Shown in pieces: positions 1 through 7,689 of a DNA stretch of 24,880 nt. The translations under genes and the position numbers were made by a program. The notes beneath the pieces are model-generated. The model searched no databases. It was given only the letters and a program-made list of their open reading frames with translations, and was not told the origin of the DNA. The DNA comes from an uncultured Flavobacteriales bacterium (GTDB taxonomy: Bacteria; Bacteroidota; Bacteroidia; Palsa-965). Location: NCBI GenBank assembly GCA_946478675.1, contig CAMLEF010000023.1:1-24880 (forward strand), in the 5' to 3' direction. Positions within the stretch are counted from its first letter, which is position 1. Each line of letters begins with the position of its first letter.

Positions 1-187
1 GGTCGAGATCATAGCCATGCGTAAGATATTGCATCGCTTTCGCCACGCGTTCCGGTGTCTTGGCAAGACCTTCGCGCTCCGGCGTTTCCCCGATCTCTTC
101 GAGAATGACGCGGTATTTATTGGCGAGGCTGTCGATCGTCGCCTTGTTGTACTTATCGATCTTGAGGTATCCGAATTCTTCTTCCAT
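1..187 (-). CDS. folE: GTP cyclohydrolase I, N-terminal part (cut by window edge)
   Basis: Translating the minus strand from the ATG at 187 gives 62 residues that run off the window. They contain the typical FolE N-terminal segment: a helix around [10 protein letters not shown], followed by [18 protein letters not shown]. FolE converts GTP to 7,8-dihydroneopterin triphosphate in the cytoplasm, the first step of folate, biopterin and queuosine-type pterin synthesis. The catalytic zinc-binding residues lie beyond the edge and cannot be seen. The gene follows a pterin synthase on the same strand, and I see no separate promoter in the 126-bp gap. The two may be cotranscribed, with the hairpin array at 195-309 between them. 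Confidence 0.88.
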   Translation of the reverse strand, partial: MEEEFGYLKIDKYNKATIDSLANKYRVILEEIGETPEREGLAKTPERVAKAMQYLTHGYDLD

Positions 188-194
188 AAAAATT

Positions 195-309
195 GGTCAT
201 TCGTTAAATCGGGCATTCGTTCATTCGGTAATTCGGGCATTCGTTTATTCGGGAATACGGTGTTGTCTATACGTGACAGGCAACCGAATGACCGACTGAC
301 CGAATGCCC
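195..309. repeat. Inverted array of degenerate 8-bp words (CATTCGG type), element E1
   Basis: The left part (about 195-262) reads as consecutive 8-mers of the form NATTCGGK, for example CATTCGTT, CATTCGGT, AATTCGGG and TATTCGGG. The right part (about 284-309) carries the reverse complement, as CCGAATGA, CCGACTGA and CCGAATGC. The element begins 4 nt after the stop codon of the pterin synthase gene, read in that gene's direction. It could form a long imperfect hairpin in RNA. It shares its word with the element at 22895-23065. Confidence 0.75.
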
Positions 310-313
310 TTTT

Positions 314-724
314 TTACCCGAAGTATTCTACATAATTGTTTTCCGTCTCCACGAGCTTCACGCAATGCAGCTGCGCGCCGAGTTGGCGGATTTCGGGTTC
401 GATCTCGTTCCAGATGGCGATGGCGACATTCTCCGTCGAAGTCATCACGTTTTGCAGAAAGTCGACGTCCACGTTCAGGTTGCGGTGGTCGAGCTTGCTG
501 ATCACGTTGTTGCGTAAAATGCGGCTGAGGTCTTTCAGGTTCATGACGTAACCGAACGCCGGATCGACGTTTCCTTTTACGGTGACGAAAAGCTCGTAGT
601 TGTGGCCGTGCCAGTTGGGATTGGCGCAGCCGCCGAAAACTTCCGTGTTTTTTTCGTCCGTCCATTCGGGGCGGAAGAGGCGGTGGGCTGCGGTAAAACG
701 TTCGCGTCGCGTGATGTGGATCAT
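314..724 (-). CDS. 6-pyruvoyl/6-carboxy-tetrahydropterin synthase family protein
   Basis: A 136-residue protein of the PTPS/QueD family, which acts on dihydroneopterin triphosphate, the FolE product. Visible zinc ligands are H14 (TAAH), H39 and H41 (WHGHNY). C33 in GGCANPNWHGHNY is the likely catalytic cysteine, and E126 (ETENNY) is the usual substrate-anchoring glutamate. The Cys-to-His spacing (C-x5-HGH) follows the pattern of animal PTPS rather than the shorter C-x3-HGH of E. coli QueD. The product could therefore be 6-pyruvoyl-tetrahydropterin or 6-carboxy-tetrahydropterin. I chose the ATG at 724; a TTG nine bases upstream is possible but overlaps the promoter box. It shares a strand and a pathway with folE downstream. 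Confidence 0.88.
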   Translation of the reverse strand: MIHITRRERFTAAHRLFRPEWTDEKNTEVFGGCANPNWHGHNYELFVTVKGNVDPAFGYVMNLKDLSRILRNNVISKLDHRNLNVDVDFLQNVMTSTENVAIAIWNEIEPEIRQLGAQLHCVKLVETENNYVEYFG

Positions 725-730
725 GTGGCG

Positions 731-738
731 CAAAGATA
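731..738 (-). promoter_or_regulatory. Bacteroidota -7 promoter box of the pterin synthase gene
   Basis: TATCTTTG on the minus strand matches the TAnnTTTG consensus exactly and ends six bases before the ATG at 724. Transcription would start at or next to the start codon, giving an almost leaderless mRNA. Confidence 0.6.
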
Positions 739-870
739 GGAATTGCCCGTTTGTGGTTTCCTTCCGGTCGTTAGTCGTAGCGCTCCGCGGATTTGTCGCA
801 GGAAGCGAAAGGCAGGAGCGATTGTTGTCCTAAAAGGTTGAAGGGAGCGCAGATATTCCTCGGGGAATGG

Positions 871-878
871 TAACTTTG
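871..878 (+). promoter_or_regulatory. Bacteroidota -7 promoter box of the sucA-odhB operon
   Basis: TAACTTTG matches TAnnTTTG and lies 15 bases before the sucA ATG at 894. I see no convincing -33 TTG at the usual distance. The region 739-870 between the two divergent promoters holds no other clear signal apart from a loose CGCTCC/GGAGCG inverted repeat. Confidence 0.55.
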
Positions 879-893
879 TAGCCGCAAAAAATT

Positions 894-3638
894 ATGGAAA
901 CGCTTTCTTACCTGGGTAATGCGGACATCGGTGCGATCGAGGACCTTTTCCGGAGCTACTTATCTGATAAAAATTCCGTCGATGTTTCCTGGCAGCAGTT
1001 CTTCCAGGGTTTCGAATTCGCGCGGAAAAATTTCGACGAAGGTGGCGAAGTTCCTTCTCACGTGAAGAAGGAATTCAACGTGATCAATCTCATCAACGGT
1101 TACCGTTCCCGCGGGCATCTTTTCACCCGGACCAACCCCGTCCGTGAGCGCCGCACCTATCGTCCCACGCTCGATATCGAAAACTTCGGCCTCGAGCAGA
1201 ACGATCTCGATACCGTGTTCCATGCAGGAACGCAAATCGGCATCGGGCCGGCGAAGCTCCGCGACATGATTGCGCACCTCCACACGACTTACTGCAATTC
1301 CATCGGCGCCGAGTACATGTACATCCGCGATCCGAAGACCGTGCAGTGGCTCACCGAGCGCATGGAAGGCACGAAGAACACGCCGAACTTCAACCTGCAG
1401 GAAAAGAAAACCATCCTGCGCAAGCTCAGCCAGGCGGTCGTTTTCGAAAACTTCCTGCACACGAAATTCGTCGGGCAGAAACGCTTCTCGCTGGAAGGCG
1501 TGGAAACGCTTATTCCTGCTATGGATGCGCTCATCGAACACGGCAGCACGCTCGGTGTCGCGGATTACGTGATCGGCATGGCGCACCGCGGACGTTTGAA
1601 CGTTCTCGCAAATATTCTCAATAAAAAATACGACGACATCTTCACCGAGTTCGAAGGAGAAGCGACCGATGATTCGCTCTTCGACGGCGACGTGAAATAC
1701 CATCTCGGTTTTAGCAGCGACCAGCCGACCAACGAAGGCAAGATGGTGCACATCAGCCTTACGCCGAACCCTTCGCACCTCGAAGCGGTGGATCCGGTGG
1801 TGGAAGGCATCGCCCGCGCGAAAATCGACAACCTGCACAACGGCGATAACTCGAAGCTTTGCCCGATCCTCATTCACGGCGACTCCGCGATCGCAGGACA
1901 GGGTGTTGTTTACGAAGTCATCCAGATGTCGCAGCTCGACGGCTATAAAACCGGCGGCACCGTGCACATCGTTACGAATAACCAGGTGGGCTTCACCACC
2001 AACTACCACGATGCGCGTTCTTCCGTCTATTGCACGGACGTTGCGAAAGTGGTGCTCTCGCCGGTTTTCCACGTGAATGCCGACGATGTTGAAGCGGTCG
2101 TGCTCGTGATGAAGCTCGCCATGGAGTTCCGCCAGGAGTTCCACCGCGACGTGTTCATCGACCTGCTCGGTTACCGCAAATACGGGCACAACGAAGGCGA
2201 CGAGCCGCGCTTTACGCAGCCGTTGCTCTACAAAAAGATTGCGACGCACCCGAATCCGCGCGAGATCTACGTGAAGAAGCTCACCGAACAGGGCGATCTC
2301 GACGCTGCAATGGCGAAAGAGATGGACAGCGAGTTCCGCAACATGCTGCAGGATCGCCTGAACATGGCGAAGCAGGGCCGCAAAGCGAAAATCTCTTCTT
2401 TCCTCGAAGGACAATGGAAAGGTCTCGGCATGGGCGTAGAAGCGGATTTCTCCGAATCGCCGGACACGTCGGTCGACAAGAAAAAATTCCTCGCGATCGC
2501 GCAGCAAACGACGCAGCTGCCGGAAGGCAAGAAGTTCATCAATAAAATTGAGAACATCTTCAAGGAGCGTCGCGCCATGATCGAAAAAGACGCTTACGAC
2601 TGGGCGATGGGCGAATTGATGGCGTATGCTACGCTGCTCGATGAGAGCATTCCTGTTCGTTTCAGCGGACAGGACGTCGAGCGCGGCACGTTCTCGCATC
2701 GTCACGCGGTCGTGAAGCTCGAAGATTCCGAAGAAGAATACATCCCGCTGAACAATATCCGCGAAGGACAAGCGCAGCTGGCGATCTACAACTCGCTGCT
2801 GTCGGAATACGGCGTGCTTGGTTTCGAGTACGGTTATTCGATGGCTGCGCCGCGCACGCTCACGATCTGGGAAGCGCAGTTCGGCGACTTCTACAACGGT
2901 GCGCAGATCATCGTCGACCAGTTCATCAGCAGCGCGGAAGACAAGTGGCGCCGCATGAGCGGTCTCGTGCTGCTGCTGCCGCACGGTTACGAAGGACAAG
3001 GTCCCGAGCATTCCAGCACGCGCATCGAACGTTTCCTGCAGCTTTGCGCAGAAGGCAACATGATCGTCATCAACTCGACGACGCCTGCGCAGCAATTCCA
3101 CGCGCTGCGCCGTCAAATGAAATACGGATTCCGCAAGCCGCTGATCTGCTTCACGCCGAAAAAACTGCTGCGTTATCCTGCCTGCGTGTCGAAGCTCGAC
3201 GATTTCACGAAGGATAAATTCCACGAAGTGATCGACGACGCATCGGTGAAAGCGACCAGCGTCAAGCGCATCGTTTTCTGCTCCGGCAAGATCTATTACG
3301 ATCTCGACGAGCAGCGTGTGAAAGCCGGCAACACCGATACCGCGATCGTTCGCCTCGAGCAGCTGTACCCGTTCCCGCAGGGACAACTCGATGCCCTGCT
3401 GAAGAAGTACAAGAACGCGAAAGAGTTCATATGGGTGCAGGAAGAGCCGGAGAACATGGGACCGTGGACGCACGTCAGCCGCCGCTTCAAAGGCGTGTCG
3501 CTGCAGTACGTCGGCCGCGGCGAATCGGCAAGTCCTGCTACCGGTTTCTCGAAGAAGCACGCCGCCGAACAGCAGGCAATTCTCGAGAACGTTTTCGCGC
3601 CCGCACCTGTCAAGAAAAAGAACCTCAGCACCAACTAA
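894..3638 (+). CDS. sucA: 2-oxoglutarate dehydrogenase E1 component
   Basis: A 914-residue thiamine-diphosphate enzyme, close to the family's usual length of about 930. It decarboxylates 2-oxoglutarate and passes the succinyl group to the lipoyl arm of E2 in the TCA cycle. The N-terminus begins METLSYLGNADIG and includes the typical SWQQFFQGF segment. The active-site region GMAHRGRLNVL lies at 228-238 with H231. The cofactor-binding stretch around HGDSAIAGQGVVYE and the GYRKYGHNEGDEPRFTQP motif are both intact. The C-terminal third carries the QEEPENMGPW segment of this E1 class. The downstream E2 gene starts six bases after the stop, so the two are clearly one operon. No E3 (lipoamide dehydrogenase) gene is in the window. 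Confidence 0.97.
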   Translation: METLSYLGNADIGAIEDLFRSYLSDKNSVDVSWQQFFQGFEFARKNFDEGGEVPSHVKKEFNVINLINGYRSRGHLFTRTNPVRERRTYRPTLDIENFGLEQNDLDTVFHAGTQIGIGPAKLRDMIAHLHTTYCNSIGAEYMYIRDPKTVQWLTERMEGTKNTPNFNLQEKKTILRKLSQAVVFENFLHTKFVGQKRFSLEGVETLIPAMDALIEHGSTLGVADYVIGMAHRGRLNVLANILNKKYDDIFTEFEGEATDDSLFDGDVKYHLGFSSDQPTNEGKMVHISLTPNPSHLEAVDPVVEGIARAKIDNLHNGDNSKLCPILIHGDSAIAGQGVVYEVIQMSQLDGYKTGGTVHIVTNNQVGFTTNYHDARSSVYCTDVAKVVLSPVFHVNADDVEAVVLVMKLAMEFRQEFHRDVFIDLLGYRKYGHNEGDEPRFTQPLLYKKIATHPNPREIYVKKLTEQGDLDAAMAKEMDSEFRNMLQDRLNMAKQGRKAKISSFLEGQWKGLGMGVEADFSESPDTSVDKKKFLAIAQQTTQLPEGKKFINKIENIFKERRAMIEKDAYDWAMGELMAYATLLDESIPVRFSGQDVERGTFSHRHAVVKLEDSEEEYIPLNNIREGQAQLAIYNSLLSEYGVLGFEYGYSMAAPRTLTIWEAQFGDFYNGAQIIVDQFISSAEDKWRRMSGLVLLLPHGYEGQGPEHSSTRIERFLQLCAEGNMIVINSTTPAQQFHALRRQMKYGFRKPLICFTPKKLLRYPACVSKLDDFTKDKFHEVIDDASVKATSVKRIVFCSGKIYYDLDEQRVKAGNTDTAIVRLEQLYPFPQGQLDALLKKYKNAKEFIWVQEEPENMGPWTHVSRRFKGVSLQYVGRGESASPATGFSKKHAAEQQAILENVFAPAPVKKKNLSTN

Positions 3639-3644
3639 TACGTT

Positions 3645-4895
3645 ATGGCAATCCTCGAACTGAAAGTTCCTTCTCCCGGTGAATCCGTTACCGAAGTCAC
3701 CATCAGCCGCTGGCTGAAGAAAGACGGTGACGTCGTCGAAAAAGACGAAGAGCTCTGCGAGATCGAATCCGATAAAGCAACCCTTACGATCAACGCAGAA
3801 GAAGCCGGCGCCATCACGCTGCTGGTGAAAGAAGGCGAAACGGTGAAAGTCGGCAGCGTCGTTTGCAAGATCGACACCAGCGTTCAGCCTGCTGCGAAAC
3901 CGGCTGCTGAGAAGAAAGCGGAGAAAGTCGCAGAGACGGCCGCTCCGAAAAAAGAAGCAGCAACTGCAAAGCAGGAAGCGAAAGCTCCCGCGATGGAGAA
4001 CGTTCATTCCTCGCCGCTCGCGAAAAAGATCATGGAGGAGAACAAGATCGTTCCGTCCAATGTGAAAGGCAGCGGATCGAACGGCCGCATCATGAAAGCC
4101 GACGTGTTACAGGTATTGGCACACGGTTTCGATAACGACGCGCTGAGCAACGGCTGGGGCGGATCACGCAACGAACGCCGCGAGAAAATGTCGGCGCTGC
4201 GCAAAAAACTTTCCCAGCGACTCGTTTCCGTGAAGCAGCAGACCGCGATGCTCACGACGTTCAACGAAGTCGACATGAGCGCGATCATGAGCATGCGCGC
4301 GAAGTACAAAGACAAGATCAAAGAAAAATACGGTGCGAGCATCGGCTTCATGTCGTTCTTCACGAAAGCCGTTTGTGAAGCGCTGCACAATTTCCCCGCG
4401 GTAAATGCATTCATCGAAGGCGAAGAAATCGTTTACCACGATTATTGCGACATCGGTATCGCCGTGAGCGCTCCGAAAGGTCTCGTGGTTCCGGTAGTGC
4501 GCAACGCTGAAATGATGAGCCTCGTTGAAATCGAAGCAGAGATCAAACGTCTCGCCACACGCGCCCGCGAGAACCAGCTTTCGCTCGCTGAAATGACCGG
4601 CGGCACGTTCACGATCACCAACGGCGGCGTCTTCGGTTCGCTCATGAGCACGCCGATCCTCAACCCGCCGCAAAGCGCGATCCTCGGCATGCATAACGTC
4701 GTCGACCGCCCGATCGCCGTGAACGGACAAGTCGTCATTCGCCCGATGATGTACCTCGCGCTGAGCTACGATCACCGCATCATCGACGGCCGCGAAAGCG
4801 TCAGCTTCCTCGTCAACGTGAAAAACATGCTCGAGAATCCCGTGAAAATGCTCTTCGGAGGAAAAGATCCGGAAGAAGTAGTGATGGGATTGTAA
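3645..4895 (+). CDS. odhB: Dihydrolipoyllysine-residue succinyltransferase, 2-oxoglutarate dehydrogenase E2
   Basis: A 416-residue E2 with the full domain order. A lipoyl domain at 1-78 has the lipoylated lysine K44 in ESDKATL. An Ala/Lys/Glu-rich linker runs about 80-120. The peripheral subunit-binding domain at about 122-162 begins [12 protein letters not shown]. The acetyltransferase-type catalytic domain fills the rest, with the active-site motif [10 protein letters not shown] at 374-383 (H377, D381). It forms the core of the 2-oxoglutarate dehydrogenase complex and transfers succinyl groups to CoA. The paired E1 gene upstream makes the oxoglutarate rather than pyruvate specificity very likely. 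It has a single lipoyl domain, normal for this type. Confidence 0.96.
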   Translation: MAILELKVPSPGESVTEVTISRWLKKDGDVVEKDEELCEIESDKATLTINAEEAGAITLLVKEGETVKVGSVVCKIDTSVQPAAKPAAEKKAEKVAETAAPKKEAATAKQEAKAPAMENVHSSPLAKKIMEENKIVPSNVKGSGSNGRIMKADVLQVLAHGFDNDALSNGWGGSRNERREKMSALRKKLSQRLVSVKQQTAMLTTFNEVDMSAIMSMRAKYKDKIKEKYGASIGFMSFFTKAVCEALHNFPAVNAFIEGEEIVYHDYCDIGIAVSAPKGLVVPVVRNAEMMSLVEIEAEIKRLATRARENQLSLAEMTGGTFTITNGGVFGSLMSTPILNPPQSAILGMHNVVDRPIAVNGQVVIRPMMYLALSYDHRIIDGRESVSFLVNVKNMLENPVKMLFGGKDPEEVVMGL

Positions 4896-4904
4896 CGATC
4901 CGAT

Positions 4905-4972
4905 CCGCCGCGGCGGAGAAAAGCCGAATCCCAAAACCAGACGCAGAAGTTTGTTTTTGGGATTTGCTTTTT
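4905..4972 (+). terminator. Probable terminator after odhB
   Basis: A 12-base perfect palindrome, CCGCCGCGGCGG, sits at 4905-4916. After it a 10-bp perfect stem, AATCCCAAAA (4927-4936) with TTTTGGGATT (4955-4964), is followed by a short T run at 4968-4972. This is a plausible intrinsic terminator for the sucA-odhB operon. Confidence 0.6.
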
Positions 4973-4990
4973 GAAAGCTCTTTTACAGCG

Positions 4991-4998
4991 TACCTTTC
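4991..4998 (+). promoter_or_regulatory. Possible -7 promoter box of mqnB
   Basis: TACCTTTC differs from TAnnTTTG only at the last base and lies 16 bases before the ATG at 5015. Its position just after a terminator supports a new transcript start. Confidence 0.35.
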
Positions 4999-5014
4999 GA
5001 TAAAACCAACTCCT

Positions 5015-5695
5015 ATGCGCATCCTGCTCGTTTCGGCCACTTACATGGAAATCGCCCCGGTGATGGCGCGACTGAAATTTGTCGGGGAACGCGGGCCGCG
5101 CATGAAAGCGTACACTTACAACGCGCACGAGATCGATGTGCTCATTACCGGCGTGGGGATGGTAGCGACGGCGTTCTGGTGCTCCCAGGTGATGGCGACG
5201 AACAAATACGATCTCGCGTTGAACCTCGGCGTGTGCGGCAGCTACGATCGTGCGCTGGAGCCCGGGCAATTGGTGCATGTCGTTTCCGATCGCATCGCGG
5301 AGCTGGGCGCGGAAGACGGCGAAAAATTCCTGACGGTGCAGGAGCTGAGCCTGCTCGGTGAAAACGAGCCGCCGTTCAAATGGGGACAGCTCGTCAATCT
5401 TGCGCCGCTCTCGAATCCCGTGCTGAATGCTCTGCCGGCGGTGCAGGCAATCTCCGTCAATAAAGTGCACGGCGCTGAGCAATCGATCGCGGATACCGTG
5501 AAACTTTTTAATCCGCACGTCGAAAGCATGGAAGGCGCTGCGTTTATGTATGCCTGCCTGCTGAACGATCTCGTGTTTGCACAGGTGCGAGCCGTGTCCA
5601 ATATCGTAGAACGACGCAACCGCGAAGCCTGGAAGATGGCGCTGGCGATCAAAAATCTCAACGAGATGGCCGCCGAAATGTTGAACGCAATTTAA
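5015..5695 (+). CDS. mqnB: Futalosine hydrolase
   Basis: A 226-residue nucleoside-phosphorylase-fold protein. It is expected to split futalosine into dehypoxanthine futalosine and hypoxanthine, a step of the alternative menaquinone route. The N-terminal SATYMEI (7-13), the glycine-rich LGVCGSY (71-77) and the nucleoside-binding VESMEGAAF (169-177, with M172 and E173) are all present. The C-terminal part includes VRAVSNIVERRN, typical of MqnB rather than MTA/SAH nucleosidase. I chose the ATG at 5015 because the protein then begins MRILLVSATY like its relatives; an upstream in-frame TTG at 4964 would overlap the terminator. The next gene is mqnD, which strongly supports the pathway call. mqnA and mqnC are not in the window. 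Confidence 0.92.
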   Translation: MRILLVSATYMEIAPVMARLKFVGERGPRMKAYTYNAHEIDVLITGVGMVATAFWCSQVMATNKYDLALNLGVCGSYDRALEPGQLVHVVSDRIAELGAEDGEKFLTVQELSLLGENEPPFKWGQLVNLAPLSNPVLNALPAVQAISVNKVHGAEQSIADTVKLFNPHVESMEGAAFMYACLLNDLVFAQVRAVSNIVERRNREAWKMALAIKNLNEMAAEMLNAI

Positions 5696-5696
5696 A

Positions 5697-5757
5697 CGGT
5701 CAATCGGTTGTCAGTCGTCAGTTGAATAAAGGCTGACGATTGACAACCGACCGGCCG
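5697..5757. repeat. Intergenic hairpin between mqnB and mqnD, element E2
   Basis: The arms at 5705-5721 and 5733-5749 are 17 nt each and pair along their whole length with a single G-U. The loop is 11 nt. The element starts directly after the mqnB stop and ends 10 nt before the mqnD start. No promoter box lies in the gap, so the hairpin probably sits inside a bicistronic mRNA and is not a strong terminator. Confidence 0.7.
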
Positions 5758-5767
5758 ACCACTGTTT

Positions 5768-6604
5768 ATGAAACTGACTCTCGGTTTTTCTCCTTGTCCT
5801 AATGATTGCTTCATCTTCGACGCGATCGTCAATCAACGGATCGATACGGAAGGATTGGAATTTGATGTCGTGATGGAAGATGTCGAAGCGTTGAACCAGG
5901 CTGCCTTTGCCGGTGAGATCGACGTGACGAAGCTGAGCTATCATGCGTACGCTTATTGCGCGAAAGATTACGTGTTGCTCGATGCTGGAAGCGCATTGGG
6001 AAGAAATTGCGGTCCGCTGCTGATCTCGAAGCGCACGATCACGAAAGAGGAAGTCGCCGAAGGAAACCTGCGCATCGCGATTCCCGGAAAATATACGACG
6101 GCGAATTTCCTGTTAGGACTGGCGTTCCCGAATGCGATCCATAAAACGCCGGTACTTTTTTCGGCGATCGAACAGGCGTTGCTCGATGAAAAATTCGATG
6201 CCGGTTTGATCATTCATGAAAACCGTTTCACGTACGAAGCGAAAGGACTGAAGAAGATCATCGACCTCGGCGAATATTGGGAAAGCACTACCGGTGCGCC
6301 GATCCCGCTCGGGGGAATCGTGATCAAACGTAAATTATCCGAAGAGATCCAGCAGAAAGTCAATCGCGTGTTGCGCCGCAGCGTGGAATATGCGTTCGCG
6401 CATCGCGATGCCAGTCTTCCGTTCGTGCGCGAGCATGCGCAGGAGATGAGCGAAGAGGTCATGTACAAGCACATCGATCTTTACGTCAACCAATTCTCCG
6501 TCGATCTCGGCAAAGAGGGCAGGAGAGCGGTGGAAGTGCTCTTCGAAAAAGCGGCAGCTTCGAAGACGATTCCGCAAATTGATCAGCCGCTGTTTCTTGC
6601 CTGA
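5768..6604 (+). CDS. mqnD: 1,4-dihydroxy-6-naphthoate synthase
   Basis: A 278-residue periplasmic-binding-protein-like enzyme that converts cyclic dehypoxanthine futalosine to 1,4-dihydroxy-6-naphthoate in the futalosine menaquinone pathway. The N-terminal signature FSPCPNDCFIFD lies at 7-18 and the substrate-pocket segment KLSYHAYAY at 55-63. H150 in GLIIHENRFTY matches the position of the catalytic histidine described for this family. There is no signal peptide, as expected for a cytoplasmic enzyme despite the binding-protein fold. It lies 72 bp after mqnB with no promoter of its own, so cotranscription is likely. The start ATG gives the conserved MKLTLGFSPCPND opening. Confidence 0.94.
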   Translation: MKLTLGFSPCPNDCFIFDAIVNQRIDTEGLEFDVVMEDVEALNQAAFAGEIDVTKLSYHAYAYCAKDYVLLDAGSALGRNCGPLLISKRTITKEEVAEGNLRIAIPGKYTTANFLLGLAFPNAIHKTPVLFSAIEQALLDEKFDAGLIIHENRFTYEAKGLKKIIDLGEYWESTTGAPIPLGGIVIKRKLSEEIQQKVNRVLRRSVEYAFAHRDASLPFVREHAQEMSEEVMYKHIDLYVNQFSVDLGKEGRRAVEVLFEKAAASKTIPQIDQPLFLA

Positions 6605-6606
6605 AC

Positions 6607-6787
6607 CCAATATGCCAATATGCCAATGCGCACGCTTCCCGCATTCAAAAATTCAAGATTCAACTATTCTTTCCGGGAAGAACTTATCAGTGTGAAGAAT
6701 ATTTGAATCATTGAATTTTGAATTTTCAATGTGCGCAGGCATTTTGCGGGCATCGGCATATTGGCAAATCGGCATATCAGCACATTG
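6607..6787. repeat. About 180-bp intergenic inverted-repeat element, copy 1 (E3)
   Basis: The outer arms are arrays of 8-mers. The left arm is built on CAATATGC (6607-6632) and the right arm on GCATATTG, GCAAATCG, GCATATCA and GCACATTG (about 6752-6787). Nested inside are TTCAA/TTGAA word arrays around ATTCAAAAATTCAAGATTCA and TTGAATCATTGAATTTTGAA. The core between the arms closely matches the elements at 14205-14394 (inverted) and 16105-16300. It starts 2 nt after the mqnD stop. Confidence 0.85.
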
Positions 6788-6800
6788 ACTCCTCCTTCCG

Positions 6801-6808
6801 TATCTTTG
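6801..6808 (+). promoter_or_regulatory. Bacteroidota -7 promoter box of the terC gene
   Basis: TATCTTTG matches TAnnTTTG exactly and ends six bases before the ATG at 6815. It lies just past the repeat element. Confidence 0.6.
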
Positions 6809-6814
6809 TCCTTT

Positions 6815-7573
6815 ATGACATTATTAGACATCACCAGCCACGACTTCAGTAAATCCGTACTGATCGTGCTCAATCTTATCGTGATCGAAAGCCTGTTGTC
6901 GGTCGACAATGCGGCGGTGCTGGCGACGATGGTGATGGACCTGCCGAAAGAGCAGCGCGGAAAGGCGTTGAAGTACGGCATCTTCGGCGCTTATATTTTT
7001 CGCGGGCTGAGCCTGCTGCTGGCGGCGTGGCTCGTGAAGATCTGGTGGCTGAAAGCGGCCGGCGGCATTTACCTGCTGTATCTCGCATTCGATTATTTCC
7101 GCTCGAAGCTCACGCCCGAAAAAGAAGACGACACACTCGATAAAAAAAGCAACTGGTTCTACCGGAATTCGCTCGGGCTGCTCGGGCCGTTCTGGTCGAC
7201 GGTCGCGCTGGTGGAAGTGATGGACATGGCGTTTTCCATCGACAACGTTTTTGCCGCGGTTGCCTTCACCGACAACATCTGGCTGATCATCACCGGCGTT
7301 TTCATCGGCATCCTCGCGATGCGTTTCGTCGCGCAGGGATTCGTGAAGCTGATGGAGAAATTTCCATTCCTCGAGACGGCCGCCTTTCTCGTGATCTTTA
7401 TTCTCGGTGTGAAACTCTGCCTTTCGTTGTGGCTGCGTTTCTCCCCGCAATCCCCGTTCGCCGCTTTCCTCGACAGCCACGAAGCCGATCTCTACGTTTC
7501 GTTGGGAACCGCTTCGGTATTCCTTGTACCTGTCGCAACGTCGTGGCTCTTTAACTGGCCGAAACGGAAATGA
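6815..7573 (+). CDS. TerC-family integral membrane protein
   Basis: A 252-residue polytopic membrane protein of the TerC/Alx family, linked in other bacteria to metal (manganese) export and tellurite resistance. Both family motifs with acidic residues in membrane segments are present: IESLLSVDN at 24-32 and MDMAFSIDN at 136-144. A charged cytoplasmic loop (about 98-116, PEKEDDTLDKKS) separates the two halves. I chose the ATG at 6815 because it follows the promoter box directly and gives a compact N-terminus. An upstream in-frame start would run through the repeat element. The substrate in this organism is not evident from the sequence. Confidence 0.88.
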   Translation: MTLLDITSHDFSKSVLIVLNLIVIESLLSVDNAAVLATMVMDLPKEQRGKALKYGIFGAYIFRGLSLLLAAWLVKIWWLKAAGGIYLLYLAFDYFRSKLTPEKEDDTLDKKSNWFYRNSLGLLGPFWSTVALVEVMDMAFSIDNVFAAVAFTDNIWLIITGVFIGILAMRFVAQGFVKLMEKFPFLETAAFLVIFILGVKLCLSLWLRFSPQSPFAAFLDSHEADLYVSLGTASVFLVPVATSWLFNWPKRK

Positions 7574-7582
7574 AAAGTTTCG

Positions 7583-7650
7583 GGTTCAATGTTCAATGTT
7601 CAATGTTCGCATTTGTTCTAACCTTGAACTTTAAACCTTGAACCTTGAAC
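7583..7650. repeat. Inverted array of degenerate 7-bp words (GTTCAAT type), element E4
   Basis: Left arm: GTTCAAT repeated three times plus GTTC (7584-7608). Right arm: GAACTTTAAACCTTGAACC and a further TTGAAC (7626-7650), which reads GTTCAAG on the other strand. The arms pair over 25 nt with mismatches mainly at every seventh base. It begins about 10 nt after the terC stop. Its right arm includes a TTG that could serve as the -33 element of the hldD promoter. Confidence 0.75.
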
Positions 7651-7672
7651 AGAAATATCCTGCCTATTTTTG
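7645..7672 (+). promoter_or_regulatory. Promoter of hldD
   Basis: A TTG at 7645-7647 and TATTTTTG at 7665-7672 are separated by 17 bases, matching the Bacteroidota -33/-7 layout. The ATG follows at 7690. Confidence 0.55.
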
Positions 7673-7689
7673 CAGAAACACAACAACAC

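Noticed and set aside
739..870. Riboswitch or leader regulator between the pterin synthase gene and sucA
   Set aside because: Both transcripts seem to start close to their genes, leaving no long leader, and I found no recognisable aptamer core.
960..4007. 1015-codon open frame on the minus strand across sucA and odhB
   Set aside because: It is the complement of two certain genes. Its translation is a low-diversity mix rich in R, F, V and H with no motif, as expected opposite GC-biased codons.
6815..7573. Tellurite resistance operon
   Set aside because: The TerC-family protein stands alone without terA, terB, terD, terE or terZ. Lone members are common and more often linked to metal balance.
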